DNA of 51,580 nucleotides from Ectopseudomonas mendocina (GTDB lineage: Bacteria > Pseudomonadota > Gammaproteobacteria > Pseudomonadales > Pseudomonadaceae), in the NCBI RefSeq assembly GCF_008041835.1, contig NZ_VRYE01000049.1:1-51580 (forward strand), given 5' to 3'. Of the stretch, positions 8,820 through 17,533 are shown piece by piece. The notes under the pieces are model-generated. The model was given only the letters and a program-made list of their open reading frames with translations, was not told the DNA's origin and did not search any database. Both the position numbers and the translations under genes were made by a program. Position 1 is the first letter of the stretch. Each line of letters starts with the position of its first letter.

Positions 8820-9004
8820 CCCGGTAAAAGTTGCCGACATTATGCCGCAAGAGACGGCTCTGCAGTCGGGTTTGGCAGGTGAAAAACAATGCGGCCAACA
8901 GCTGCCGTGCAGACCCCGGACAGGGTGATCAGGCGAGACAAAGCGGGCGCTCTGCCGGGGAAACTGCTAAAGTCCGGCGCGTTATCACCTCTGAGGATTG
9001 TTTC

Positions 9005-9346
9005 ATGGCGACCAACCGTTCCCGCCGTCTGCGCAAGAAGCTCTGTGTCGATGAATTTCAGGAGCTGGGCTTCGAGCTGACCCTGAACTTCAAGGCCGAC
9101 TTGAGCGACAAGACCCTCGACGATTTCGTCGATCAGTTCCTCGACCAGGCCATCGCCGGCAATGGTCTGGATTACGTGGGTGGCGAGGACTTCGGTCTGG
9201 TCTGCCTGGCCAAGCGTGGCTCGGTCAACGAGGAGCAACGTGCTGCCGTTGAAGCCTGGCTCAAGGGCCGCAACGAGCTGGAGAAATTCGAGCTCAGCCC
9301 GCTGCAGGACGTCTGGTACCCGGAAAACCCGATCAACCAGGCGTGA
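9005..9346 (+). CDS. yggL: YggL family 50S ribosome-binding protein (DUF469)
   Basis: A 113-residue acidic protein with the YggL pattern: N-terminal basic RSRRLRKKLCVDEFQELGFE, then GNGLDYVGGEDFGLVC and the C-terminal VWYPENPIN. The family associates with the large ribosomal subunit. ATG 9005 (MATNRSRRLRKKL) fits the family, with TGAGGA upstream as ribosome site. Longer upstream readings are not supported. It is divergent from dacB. Confidence 0.9.
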   Translation: MATNRSRRLRKKLCVDEFQELGFELTLNFKADLSDKTLDDFVDQFLDQAIAGNGLDYVGGEDFGLVCLAKRGSVNEEQRAAVEAWLKGRNELEKFELSPLQDVWYPENPINQA

Positions 9347-9416
9347 TCGCGGCTCGGCGCCGGATTCTCTGGCGCCCGTCATCAGGCAGCCTGCCCGATG
9401 CCAGCGTTGATTGTGC

Positions 9417-9437
9417 GGAGCGCTCCTACAGCGCTCC
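9417..9437. terminator. Hairpin between yggL and the HD-GYP gene
   Basis: GGAGCGCT (9417-9424) pairs with AGCGCTCC (9430-9437). It overlaps the last codons of the minus-strand gene, lies between two convergent genes, and is worded like a short REP half-unit. Confidence 0.45.
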
Positions 9438-12386
9438 CGCCTTTTCCAGCAACGCCTGTTCATCCACCGCGTCGATCTGTTCGGCCAGCATGAATCGTTC
9501 GGCGTAACGCCGGTAGATGCCGGCGCGAATGAACAGAGCGAACAGTTGCGGGTCGATGTGCGCGCCCTTGCACATGCCGACCATGATGTTCAGCGCCTCC
9601 GACAGCTTCTTGCCCTTCTTGTAGGGACGATCCACGGCCGTCAGGGCTTCGAAGATATCGGCGATTGCCATCATGCGTGCTGGCAGGCTCATCTGCTCGC
9701 GCGTCAGGCGCTTGGGATAACCGGTGCCGTCCATCTTCTCGTGGTGCCCACCGGCGATCTCGGTAACGTTCTGCAGATGCTTGGGGAAGGGCAGACGATC
9801 GAGCATGAGAATGGTCTGCACGATATGGTGGTTGATGATGTAGCGCTCTTCAGCCGTCAACGTGCCCCGGGCGATGCCCAGGTTGTGCAGCTCACCACGG
9901 TTGAACTTGTAGGCCGGCACGTCCAGTTTGAAGCCCCAGCGGTTGTCTGCTGCAATCACGTCCTGCTCGGCACGTGCGATCAGGTGCTCAGGGCGATCAG
10001 CCAGCAGCGGCTCTTCCACTGGCAGTGGCGGCGCCGGTGTGCGCTCCATGCGCTTGGCTTCTTCCCAGGAAACCCCCAGGCGATTGTCCAGGGTGCGTAA
10101 CCAGTGGCGTTCGGCGATACGTCCGAGACGGGCCTGATCTTCATCGGCCATGGCTTCTCCACCAAGATTGATACGTGCGATGAAGGCGAACTCGTCGTCC
10201 AGGTCGCTCAGCAACTGGTCACGCAGGGCGGCCAGTGCCGTGTCGTCACCGCCCTCGGCACGACCCTGCCAATAGGCGATCCAGGCATCACGCTTGAGCA
10301 CTTCGAAGCGCATGCGTATTTCATGGATGCGGTCATACAGGGTTTCCAGCTTGGTCGCCTTGTCCACCACGTACTCGGGGGTGGTGACCTTGCCGCAATC
10401 GTGCAGCCAGGCGGCGATATGCAGCGCTTCCCATTCTTCGTTGCTGGGGTTGTAGTCACGAAACTCGGGGGCGTCGCTCTCGGCAGCGGCGCGGGCCAGC
10501 ATCAGGGTGATTTCCGGCACGCGCTGACAGTGACCGCCGGTATAAGGGCTCTTGGCATCGATGGCGCCGGCGATCAGCTGGATGAAGGCATCGAGCAGTT
10601 GCCGCTGCCTGGCCAGCAGGCGCTGGCTCTCGATGCACAGGGCGGCGCTGCCCGATACGGCATCGACGAAGGCAACGCGATCGGCATTGAGCATGCTTTC
10701 GCTGTTCTCGCCGCTATCGCGTTGCAGCAGTACCAGTACACCTACGGTATCGCCCTGGCGGTTGTGCAGGCCGGCAGCGATCAGATGCAGGCGCGGGCTG
10801 TCCATGGCCGACAGCAGCCCCTGGAACTGCCCCGCCTGATCGAAGCCGATGGACGTGGCAATGCTCGCGCCACCGCTGGCCGGGCCCTGCAGCCAGGCGG
10901 GCAGGCTGGGCGCATCATGGGCCAGCGGTTCAATACCCAGCTCGGCCAGGCTCCTGCTCTGGCCGTCGAGCACCAGCCCCTGTGGTTCCAGGCGACCGCT
11001 GTCGTTGTCCAGCAGATACAACAGGCCGCCCTGGGCCGCACTGATGGAGACGGTGGCATCCATAACGCGCTTGATCAGCGCGTCGAACTGGGTTTCTGCC
11101 GAGAGGCTGGCAGCAATATCGAGAAAACTCGACAGGGTGTCCTTCATGCGGCTCATTGACACCGCCAACTGGTCGACCTCGAGAATCGGCGAGCGGCCGC
11201 TGGCCGGATAGCTGAAGCCGAAACGGCGGATGGCCTGCGCTTCCTGCACCAGGCTGCGTAACGGTTTGACCACCAGGCGTGACGTCAGCCAGCCCAGCGG
11301 CAGGCACAGCAGCAGGGTGGTCAGGGTAATCAGGGCGCCCTGCCAGCGGATGCGATAGGCATCGGTCAGTAACTCCTGCTCGGGTACCAGCAGGGCCAGG
11401 TGCAAGCCCTGCGGGCCACCCTCCTGAATATGGCGCCGGGCCATGGCCCAGCGCCGTCCGGCCAGTTCGACGGTGCCGGCGTCCTGTTCACTCAACTGCC
11501 CCGTCAGCAGTTCGCCGAGTGCCGGGTTGAGTTCACTGACCTTGACCAATGACCCCTGGCCGTCTAGGTCCTTGAGCAGGCGGCTGCTGTCGGGGTAGGC
11601 CACGGCGTTGCCTTCGCCGTCGGCCAGTACGATCTGGGTGTTGGCGGTGACGCGGTGGTTGGCTAGCGTGGCCGAGAGGTCAGCCAGGGTAAGATCGGCG
11701 CCGATCACGGTGGTCAGGCCACTGCGTCTGGCCAGTGTGGTACCGATTTCCTGGGTGGAGAAAAACAGATAGGGCGCAGTCGTGATCTGTCCGCCATCGC
11801 TGCGGGCACGCTTGAACCACTCGCGCTGGCGAGGATCGTAGGGCTCGTTGAGTTTCTGGCGGCGGCTGAGCGGGTTCAGCGAATCGTCGAAGAACAGGTA
11901 GTCGCTGTCGGTTGTGGCGCTGCTGCGGTCGATGCTCCAGACCTGATAAGCGGCTTTTTCGGGGGCATTGAAACGCTGCTTGAGCATGTCGCTGCGCAGC
12001 GGTCTGACCATGAAGAAGTCGCCATCCCCGTAGCCGAGGTAAATCGACGCCAGTTTGGGGTTGTCGCGCAGGGCCTGAACGAATAGCGGCAGCAACTGCA
12101 GGCGTTCGTTCAGTGTGTCGGCCTGTGTGGCAGGCTGCAACGCCAGCAGGCTGAGCAGATGGCGGATGGGCCGATAGGTGCTGTCCAGGTCCCTTTGCAC
12201 GTCCTGTTGAATGCGCTCGAACAGGGTCGCGCTGCTGGAGAAGATCATTCGGCTGGTTTGCTGATAGTTGAACAGGCCCAGCACCACGCCAGTCAGCAGC
12301 AGTAACAGCGTGAACAGAACGCTGATATGAACATGCAGAGGGAAACGACGTTCGTACAGGGGGGCATCGCATATCACTCCTTGCAA
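9426..12386 (-). CDS. Membrane-anchored HD-GYP protein (Cache-HAMP-GAF-HD-GYP), probable c-di-GMP phosphodiesterase
   Basis: A 986-residue sensor enzyme. Order: N-terminal membrane helix (about residues 20-40), a periplasmic dCache-like sensor (about 45-340; YLGYGDGDFFMVRPL, TAPYLFFSTQEIG), a second helix (about 347-368), HAMP (about 370-420), a GAF-like region (about 430-620), then the HD-GYP domain starting GHCQRVPEI. The catalytic HDCGK lies at about 662 and HHEKMDGTGYP at about 881, so both metal-binding motifs and the GYP signature are present. HD-GYP domains hydrolyse c-di-GMP. The spacing between HD and HHE is about 219 residues, far longer than the roughly 65 of RpfG-type proteins. 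The extra segment (about 700-830) contains LADRPEHLIARAEQD and may hold a lid or regulatory insert. It follows the FUSC gene on the same strand. Confidence 0.9.
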   Translation of the reverse strand: MQGVICDAPLYERRFPLHVHISVLFTLLLLLTGVVLGLFNYQQTSRMIFSSSATLFERIQQDVQRDLDSTYRPIRHLLSLLALQPATQADTLNERLQLLPLFVQALRDNPKLASIYLGYGDGDFFMVRPLRSDMLKQRFNAPEKAAYQVWSIDRSSATTDSDYLFFDDSLNPLSRRQKLNEPYDPRQREWFKRARSDGGQITTAPYLFFSTQEIGTTLARRSGLTTVIGADLTLADLSATLANHRVTANTQIVLADGEGNAVAYPDSSRLLKDLDGQGSLVKVSELNPALGELLTGQLSEQDAGTVELAGRRWAMARRHIQEGGPQGLHLALLVPEQELLTDAYRIRWQGALITLTTLLLCLPLGWLTSRLVVKPLRSLVQEAQAIRRFGFSYPASGRSPILEVDQLAVSMSRMKDTLSSFLDIAASLSAETQFDALIKRVMDATVSISAAQGGLLYLLDNDSGRLEPQGLVLDGQSRSLAELGIEPLAHDAPSLPAWLQGPASGGASIATSIGFDQAGQFQGLLSAMDSPRLHLIAAGLHNRQGDTVGVLVLLQRDSGENSESMLNADRVAFVDAVSGSAALCIESQRLLARQRQLLDAFIQLIAGAIDAKSPYTGGHCQRVPEITLMLARAAAESDAPEFRDYNPSNEEWEALHIAAWLHDCGKVTTPEYVVDKATKLETLYDRIHEIRMRFEVLKRDAWIAYWQGRAEGGDDTALAALRDQLLSDLDDEFAFIARINLGGEAMADEDQARLGRIAERHWLRTLDNRLGVSWEEAKRMERTPAPPLPVEEPLLADRPEHLIARAEQDVIAADNRWGFKLDVPAYKFNRGELHNLGIARGTLTAEERYIINHHIVQTILMLDRLPFPKHLQNVTEIAGGHHEKMDGTGYPKRLTREQMSLPARMMAIADIFEALTAVDRPYKKGKKLSEALNIMVGMCKGAHIDPQLFALFIRAGIYRRYAERFMLAEQIDAVDEQALLEKAGAL

Positions 12387-12449
12387 GCGCTGCTGGCTAG
12401 AACAGCATAGTGAAGAGTGAGCGAATCTGCCGAAACGTTATCAAGGTCG

Positions 12450-13502
12450 TTACGGGGTGCGCTCGGGCTGCGCCGGTTTGTTCAGACGCAGGCGCAGACC
12501 ATGCACCAGCAGGGCGACCGTCAGGGTCAGAGAGATGCCGATCAGCGCATTGAGCAGGCGTACCTCGGCCAGGTGCCAGTCCTGCGACAGGCTCTCGGCC
12601 AGGAGCACGAAGCACAGGCTGGTCTGCAGCACGAACAGGCCGTAGTGATTGGCTTGCAGGGCGCGGCTGAGAAATACCAGTGCCAGCAGGGTCATCACCA
12701 TTATGGGTGGGCTTTGCAGGCTGTGGCCGAAGAGAATCAGCAGACCGGCCGCGCTCAGGCTGGCCAGGCTGGCTTGCAGGGCGCGAACCAGGCTGCCCTG
12801 AAATTCCAACTGCAGCGTGCTGATGACCGTCAGCGTCAGCCAGTAACCGCGCGACAACCCGGCCAGATTGACGATCAACCCGGACGCGGAGAACGCCAGC
12901 ATGCAGGCCAGGGCGTGCAGGCGCCATTGCTGACGGGGAAGGCGCTGCGCATGGCGCCTGAGCACCTTGAGGATCGCGAGAAAACGCGGCATGTACGGCC
13001 ACATGCGCAGACCATGCAGGCCGCGCAGGCCGAAGGCCAGTAGCATCACCCACAATCCGCCGAGAATGAACAGCATGGCCACTGCATAGGGATTGTGCAG
13101 GTTGCCGATACCAAACTGCCCTTGGCCGAGACACAGGCAGATGCACAGGCCGATACCCAGCTTGCCAGCTTCGCTGCCGAAGCGCTGCAGCCAGGCCAGC
13201 AGCAGGCCGAAGGCGGCGAAGATGCCCAGGCTCACCAGTGGGTGACCACCGGCCCAGAAACCGAGGCCGGCACTGCAGGCGCCCAGGCCGGTGAGCAGCA
13301 GCATGCGCAGCATGCCGAAGCGATGCAGCGGGTTGGCCTGGGCGGCCTGAAAGGCGCCGGCAGAGGCCCAGAGAAATCCGCTGTGCGCGGTGAACAGGCC
13401 GAGCACCAGCGGCAGGGCGCAGCCCAGCACCGCGACCACGGCAGGGCCCCAGGCCGGCGGGCCGGCATGCCAGGTGAATGTAGTGCGAATCAGGTTCTTC
13501 AT
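12450..13502 (-). CDS. FUSC family inner-membrane protein
   Basis: A 350-residue integral membrane protein with about ten hydrophobic segments in two blocks, separated by a basic cytoplasmic stretch (FLAILKVLRRHAQRLPRQQW), as in FUSC/aromatic-acid-exporter-like proteins. The second block (GYWLTLTVISTLQLEFQGSLVRAL) carries the typical FUSC wording. It lacks the long soluble regions of YccS/AaeB and is short for the family. Substrate unknown. It starts 11 bp after dgt, so the two are probably co-transcribed. The C-terminus is basic. Confidence 0.8.
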   Translation of the reverse strand: MKNLIRTTFTWHAGPPAWGPAVVAVLGCALPLVLGLFTAHSGFLWASAGAFQAAQANPLHRFGMLRMLLLTGLGACSAGLGFWAGGHPLVSLGIFAAFGLLLAWLQRFGSEAGKLGIGLCICLCLGQGQFGIGNLHNPYAVAMLFILGGLWVMLLAFGLRGLHGLRMWPYMPRFLAILKVLRRHAQRLPRQQWRLHALACMLAFSASGLIVNLAGLSRGYWLTLTVISTLQLEFQGSLVRALQASLASLSAAGLLILFGHSLQSPPIMVMTLLALVFLSRALQANHYGLFVLQTSLCFVLLAESLSQDWHLAEVRLLNALIGISLTLTVALLVHGLRLRLNKPAQPERTP

Positions 13503-13513
13503 GCGCGTGTTCG

Positions 13514-14845
13514 TCAGATCGGGCTCGTGCGGCCAGTCATCTCCCGCGCCATTTCCGTCGCGTAGCTGTCCGTCATGCCGGCGATGAAGTCGATCACCCG
13601 CATGAACGAGCGATACAGCGGCCAGCCCGGTTCCGGCGCATAGTAACTGAGCAGATCGAGAATACGCCGATGCTTGAATGACAGCGGACGACCGCTATGC
13701 AGCTCCAATGCCGCGCCGCAGAAGGCGTTGAGGAGAATTTCCAGCGTGGTGTAGGCGCCAATTTCATGCAGCGTCTTGCGCTTGTCGTGGAAGATCTTCT
13801 CGCGCGCCAGGGACTTTGCACTCTGTACGCAGCGTTTGGCTGCGCCGTGCATGTGTTCCACCAGATCGCCCTGCAGGCCACCACCGAGCAGGGTCTGCTG
13901 CTGTTCGACGAAGGCGCTGGCCGCCGCGTTGGTCAGGTGTTCGATGGCCTTGCCGCGCAGAATCGCCAACTTGCGTCGGCGCGAGTCCTTGGGGCCGAGC
14001 TGGCGATAGGTCTCCGGCAGGTCGTCGCCGACCAGATCGAGCAGCAGCGCCTCGACTTCGGTGTAGTCGAGCAGCTCCATTTCCACGCCGTCTTCCAGGT
14101 CGATCAGGCCGTAGCAGATATCGTCCGCTGCCTCCATCAGATAGACCAGCGGGTGGCGCGCCCAGCGCTGCTTCTCCAGTTGCGGCAGTTCGAGCTTGGC
14201 GGCGATCTGCTCGAGCAGCGGCAGCTCGCTCTGGTAGCAGCCGAACTTGTGCTTCTTGTAACCCTGGGCATCGGCGTGACGGGCCGTCCAGGGGTACTTC
14301 AGGTACGTGCCGAGGGTGGCGTAGGTCAGCCGCGTGCCGCCGTCGAACTGGTGGTATTCCAATTGGGTGAGCACACGAAAACCCTGGGCATTGCCTTCGA
14401 AATTGAGGAAATCGCCGCGCTCGGCATCGCTCATCGCATCCAGCCAGCCGCGCCCGGCGGCTTGCTGGAACCAGTGGCGGATGGCGTCTTCACCAGAGTG
14501 GCCGAATGGCGGGTTGCCGATATCGTGAGCCAGACAGGCGGACTGCACGACCATGCCCAGGTCGCTCGGTGTGCACCAGTCCGGCAACTCGTCACGCAAG
14601 ATCTCGCCAACGCGCATGGCCAGCGAGCGGCCGACGCAGCTGACCTCCAGTGAGTGGGTCAGGCGCGTATGGATATGGTCGTTGCTGGAAACCGGATGCA
14701 CTTGCGTCTTGCGCCCGAGACGACGGAACGCACCGGAGAAGATGATGCGGTCATGATCCTTGTGGAAGGGGCTGCGGCCCAGCTCTGCCGAGCTGGGTGC
14801 GGGTTTGCCGAGACGTTCACGGGTGAGCAGGGTGTGCCAATCCAA
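13514..14845 (-). CDS. dgt: Deoxyguanosinetriphosphate triphosphohydrolase-like protein (dGTPase type 2)
   Basis: A 443-residue HD-superfamily enzyme that cleaves dNTPs to nucleoside and triphosphate, which affects dNTP pool balance. Visible: N-terminal [20 protein letters not shown], the metal ligands H64 (RLTHSLE) and H107-D108 ([16 protein letters not shown]), and [18 protein letters not shown] further on. Length matches the Pseudomonas Dgt-like subfamily. The start is [12 protein letters not shown]. It leads a short operon with the FUSC gene. Confidence 0.93.
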   Translation of the reverse strand: MDWHTLLTRERLGKPAPSSAELGRSPFHKDHDRIIFSGAFRRLGRKTQVHPVSSNDHIHTRLTHSLEVSCVGRSLAMRVGEILRDELPDWCTPSDLGMVVQSACLAHDIGNPPFGHSGEDAIRHWFQQAAGRGWLDAMSDAERGDFLNFEGNAQGFRVLTQLEYHQFDGGTRLTYATLGTYLKYPWTARHADAQGYKKHKFGCYQSELPLLEQIAAKLELPQLEKQRWARHPLVYLMEAADDICYGLIDLEDGVEMELLDYTEVEALLLDLVGDDLPETYRQLGPKDSRRRKLAILRGKAIEHLTNAAASAFVEQQQTLLGGGLQGDLVEHMHGAAKRCVQSAKSLAREKIFHDKRKTLHEIGAYTTLEILLNAFCGAALELHSGRPLSFKHRRILDLLSYYAPEPGWPLYRSFMRVIDFIAGMTDSYATEMAREMTGRTSPI

Positions 14846-14917
14846 GGCCGATCCTCGCCAGGTTGATCCAGGCCCCTAGCTTGGGTGTTCGTGCCGCTGC
14901 CTGCAACCCCGGCTTGG

Positions 14918-16081
14918 CTACAGACCGGCAGCGTCGATGTCCACCAGCAGCAAGCGGCGACCGTTGTCGATGAACTGGCCAGCCGTGAGGCAGTACTGGT
15001 TGGTGGTGGCGTCACGGTATGTGGTGGAGAGGGTCAGGCGCCGCTCTTCCCAGCCTTCGGTCAGCAGTTGATAGAAGTAGGGGCGCCAGGACCAGTTGTG
15101 GCCGAGGTAGCGATCATCGGCGTGCCAGGCCTGCTGGCGCCATTCCAGGTTCGGTGTGAGCTGGGTGCCGTGACGATCACACTGATAGGTGCGCAGCAGC
15201 CAGGGGTAATTGTCAGGCGAGCGCAGGCCGCTGGTTGGCGCGCCGCTCTCGGCCCAGGACTTCAGTTCTGCCATCAGCTCGGCCAGTTGCTGACGCAGAT
15301 TGACCAGACGCGCGCGCTCGGCGAGTTTCTGCTGCACGTAGCTGTCGCGCAGGCGGGCGAAGCGACCGACGAAGGCATCGCTGGCGAAGAACTCTTCTTC
15401 CGGCCTGGCGAACAGAAAGCCCTGCACGTAGCGCGCGCCGCATTCCAGAGCGAAATTCAATTCGGCCTCGGTTTCCACCCCTTCGGCGATGATCCAGCAG
15501 CCGGTTTTCTCCGCCATTTGCGCCAGTGCCTTGACCACTTCGCCGCTGGGGCCGCCACGTGCGGCCTCCTGGAACAGGCGCATGTCCAGCTTGAGGATAT
15601 CGGGTTGCAGCGCCAGCACGCGATCGAGCTGCGAGTAGCCGGCGCCGAAGTCGTCGATGGCGATGCGCGCGCCAGCCTCGCGGTAGCGCGCGACCACGTC
15701 AGGCAGGCGCTGGCTGGCGCCGCCCAGCTCGGTGATCTCGAAGACGATGCGCGTCGGCTCGATACCGCTGCGCTGCAGTTGGATCAGGCTGGGCAGCGGT
15801 TGCGCCGGGCGCAAACGGCTGATCCAGCGTGGCGAGATGTTGATGCTGAGGAACCAGTCCGCCGGTGCCTGGTGAAAGCGGCGCAGGGCATCCTCGCGAA
15901 CCTGTCGGTCGAGGCGACGCAGGGCGGCGGGCGGGGTCTTCGGATCGGCGAACAGTGGCCCGGCCGAATGGGCCTGGCCATGAGCATCGCGCAGTCGCGC
16001 CAACGCCTCCACGCCGGCGATACGGCCGGTGGCGGTGTCGATAAAGGGTTGGAAGACGGCGAAGGGCTGTCCGTCGATCAC
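14918..16081 (-). CDS. EAL-domain c-di-GMP phosphodiesterase with a YkuI-like C-terminal sensor
   Basis: A 387-residue protein with no membrane segment. The N-terminal EAL domain (about 1-240) keeps all the usual catalytic residues: E25 in EALAR, N81, E115, D143-D144 in IDDFGAGYS, K164, E200 in AEGVET and Q220. It should therefore hydrolyse c-di-GMP to pGpG. A linking helix (about 245-295) leads to a C-terminal PAS/Cache-like region (about 300-387; WSWRPYFYQLL, LSTTYRDATTNQYCLT). That is the architecture of Bacillus YkuI. It lies between dgt and the DUF883/holin cluster and is 72 bp upstream of dgt on the same strand. The ligand of the C-terminal domain is unknown. Confidence 0.9.
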   Translation of the reverse strand: MIDGQPFAVFQPFIDTATGRIAGVEALARLRDAHGQAHSAGPLFADPKTPPAALRRLDRQVREDALRRFHQAPADWFLSINISPRWISRLRPAQPLPSLIQLQRSGIEPTRIVFEITELGGASQRLPDVVARYREAGARIAIDDFGAGYSQLDRVLALQPDILKLDMRLFQEAARGGPSGEVVKALAQMAEKTGCWIIAEGVETEAELNFALECGARYVQGFLFARPEEEFFASDAFVGRFARLRDSYVQQKLAERARLVNLRQQLAELMAELKSWAESGAPTSGLRSPDNYPWLLRTYQCDRHGTQLTPNLEWRQQAWHADDRYLGHNWSWRPYFYQLLTEGWEERRLTLSTTYRDATTNQYCLTAGQFIDNGRRLLLVDIDAAGL

Positions 16082-16180
16082 CTGGGGCGTCCTTAGTCGT
16101 GGTAGTTGAGCCGCACGTGGCAGCTGAGCGGCTCAACCAAGCAAGAACGCGGCCAGTCCAGGTCTAGACCAATACCGGTA

Positions 16181-16480
16181 TCAGTCCACGCTGCTTTGCC
16201 GGCGTCTAAGCAGTGGCGCCATGATCAGGGCCAGACGTAACCAGCGCCGCCAACCGCGTTTGCCGCCGAGCAGGCCGGCCAGTGCCAGAACACCGCCCGT
16301 GAGCAAAAAAGGTGCATTGCCCTGGCGCAGGCGCTGCCCGTATTCGCGTACCTGTTTGAGTGGCTGGCTGATCTGCAGCATTTCATGGCGCAGTTCCTGG
16401 CGATGCATCTCCAGGCGCATGCGCAGCACGGCTTTGCGCAGCTCTCGGCGCGAGGCGCCTGGGGGCAGAATGGGCGTCAT
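16181..16480 (-). CDS. Small basic protein with one hydrophobic segment
   Basis: A 99-residue protein, MTPILPPGASRRELRKAVLR, followed by a charged helix (RLEMHRQELRHEML), a hydrophobic segment near residues 61-73 (FLLTGGVLALAGL) and a very basic C-terminus. Its ATG overlaps the stop of the holin-like gene by ATGA, so the two are translationally coupled. Longer upstream readings would run through that gene in the wrong frame. In other Pseudomonas a protein of this shape follows the DUF883 and holin-like genes. Role unknown, probably at the inner membrane. Confidence 0.7.
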   Translation of the reverse strand: MTPILPPGASRRELRKAVLRMRLEMHRQELRHEMLQISQPLKQVREYGQRLRQGNAPFLLTGGVLALAGLLGGKRGWRRWLRLALIMAPLLRRRQSSVD

Positions 16481-16836
16481 GGCAGCAGTTGCTCGCGGTC
16501 GCGTTGCAGTTCTTCCAGGCTGGCGCTGAACGGTGGCTCGGCATTGCGCAGGCTGGTCAGCAGCCAGGCGCCGCAAGCGAGCAGGCCGGATCCGTAGAAC
16601 AGGCACAGGCCTATGGCGACTGTCAGGCGGTGCGACTCCCAGTAGAGAATCAGCAGCACAGCGGAAAGGCCCATCAGCAGAAGCAGGGCGAAGGCCAGGC
16701 ACAGGCCGCCGAGCAGCAGCGCGCGCAGTGCCTGGTTGCGCTGGTCTTCCAGTTCGTGGGCCAGCAACGCCACATGACCCTGGAGCAAGCCCAGAAAAGC
16801 TGCGCCCAGACGTCGTGGCGAGGGTCCGTTGGACAT
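16477..16836 (-). CDS. Phage holin family protein (holin-X type, DUF1469-like)
   Basis: About 119 residues from ATG 16836 (MSNGPSPRRLGAAFLGLLQG); an alternative start four codons upstream is 16848. Two strongly hydrophobic segments (ALLLGGLCLAFALLLLMGLS and TVAIGLCLFYGSGLLACGAW) are joined by a short polar turn, with an amphipathic N-terminal helix (HVALLAHELEDQRNQALR). This matches the chromosomal 'phage holin' family found next to DUF883 genes. There is no nearby prophage, so the name reflects fold rather than a lytic role. It probably associates with the inner membrane. Confidence 0.75.
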   Translation of the reverse strand: MSNGPSPRRLGAAFLGLLQGHVALLAHELEDQRNQALRALLLGGLCLAFALLLLMGLSAVLLILYWESHRLTVAIGLCLFYGSGLLACGAWLLTSLRNAEPPFSASLEELQRDREQLLP

Positions 16837-16844
16837 GGGCGCAG

Positions 16845-17164
16845 TCAACGGCGGCTGATCAGCAGGCCGAGCACCAGGCCGATGGCGGCCGACAGACCCA
16901 ACGCCTGCCAGGGGTGCTTGTGCACGTAGTCTTCGGTGGCATCGACGGCCATCTTGCCCTGCTCGCGCAAACCCGACTCGGCGTTGTGCAGGGTTTCACG
17001 GGCGCGGCTCAAGCTGCTGCGAATGTCCTCGCGCAACGCTTCGGCCTGTTCACCGGCAAGGCTGGCGGAATGCTGCAGGAGCTTCTCGGTGTCGCCGACC
17101 AGAGCCTGGAACTCATCCAGCAGGGCGTCCTTGGTGCTTGGTGTGGCGGCTTTGCGGGGGGCAT
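16845..17164 (-). pseudogene. DUF883 (ElaB/YqjD-like) gene, out of frame at a C6 tract
   Basis: The body reads STKDALLDEFQALVGDTEKL, a charged helix, then YVHKHPWQALGLSAAIGLVL and a terminal GLLISRR: a DUF883 protein, an inner-membrane-anchored family known for ribosome association in stationary phase. The only good start is ATG 17164-17162, with GAGGA 9 nt before it. That ATG runs into six C (17156-17161 on the plus strand), after which the DUF883 frame is off by one. Seven C, or four, would restore a protein of about 106 residues. As sequenced, translation from this ATG gives an unrelated peptide. An internal ATG at 17036 would give only the last 63 residues. It is a true frameshift, a slippage-controlled start or a sequencing error. 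Confidence 0.75.
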
Positions 17165-17533
17165 GTGAGCAATCCTCTGCGTTGGGTACGTACTGTTTAC
17201 GAGTGCTCTGCTGTGTAAGGGTTCCGCAAGAATAGTCTGAAAGTGACTGGGTTGGCGTGTGGTACAGCGCTTGCGTTTTGCGGGTGCGTAAGACTTGTCG
17301 GGTGCTCTGTGGTGGTGCCTTTCGAGATAGGCCCAGGACGGCATGAGCGACGAATAACCCATTAATTTATAAGAAATAAATGCCAGATTTCCGGTTTCTG
17401 GATGCGCCATTCTGGAGCTTCCGGCCGGTGCGTTCGAGAGCGCTCCTCAAGAGTTTGCTGCATTGCGGTGCAGAATATCTTTGATATGCCTTCGTTTGGT
17501 GCTTTTTCTTCACTGCCGAAGTTTCCTTCCTAG
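17165..17533. other. Intergenic region between the DUF883 gene and amt
   Basis: No supported gene. TGGTAC-N5-TTGC at 17260-17274 on the plus strand resembles a sigma-54 -24/-12 promoter (consensus TGGCAC-N5-TTGC, one mismatch). GGTGCAG at 17467-17473 resembles half of an NtrC site. Both would suit an ammonium transporter, but the distance to amt (about 260 bp) is long. The rest is locally A+T-rich around 17360-17390. Confidence 0.3.

Noticed and set aside
16477..16836. Prophage lysis gene
   Set aside because: Holin-like in fold only; no phage genes nearby, and the DUF883 neighbour indicates a chromosomal envelope cluster.
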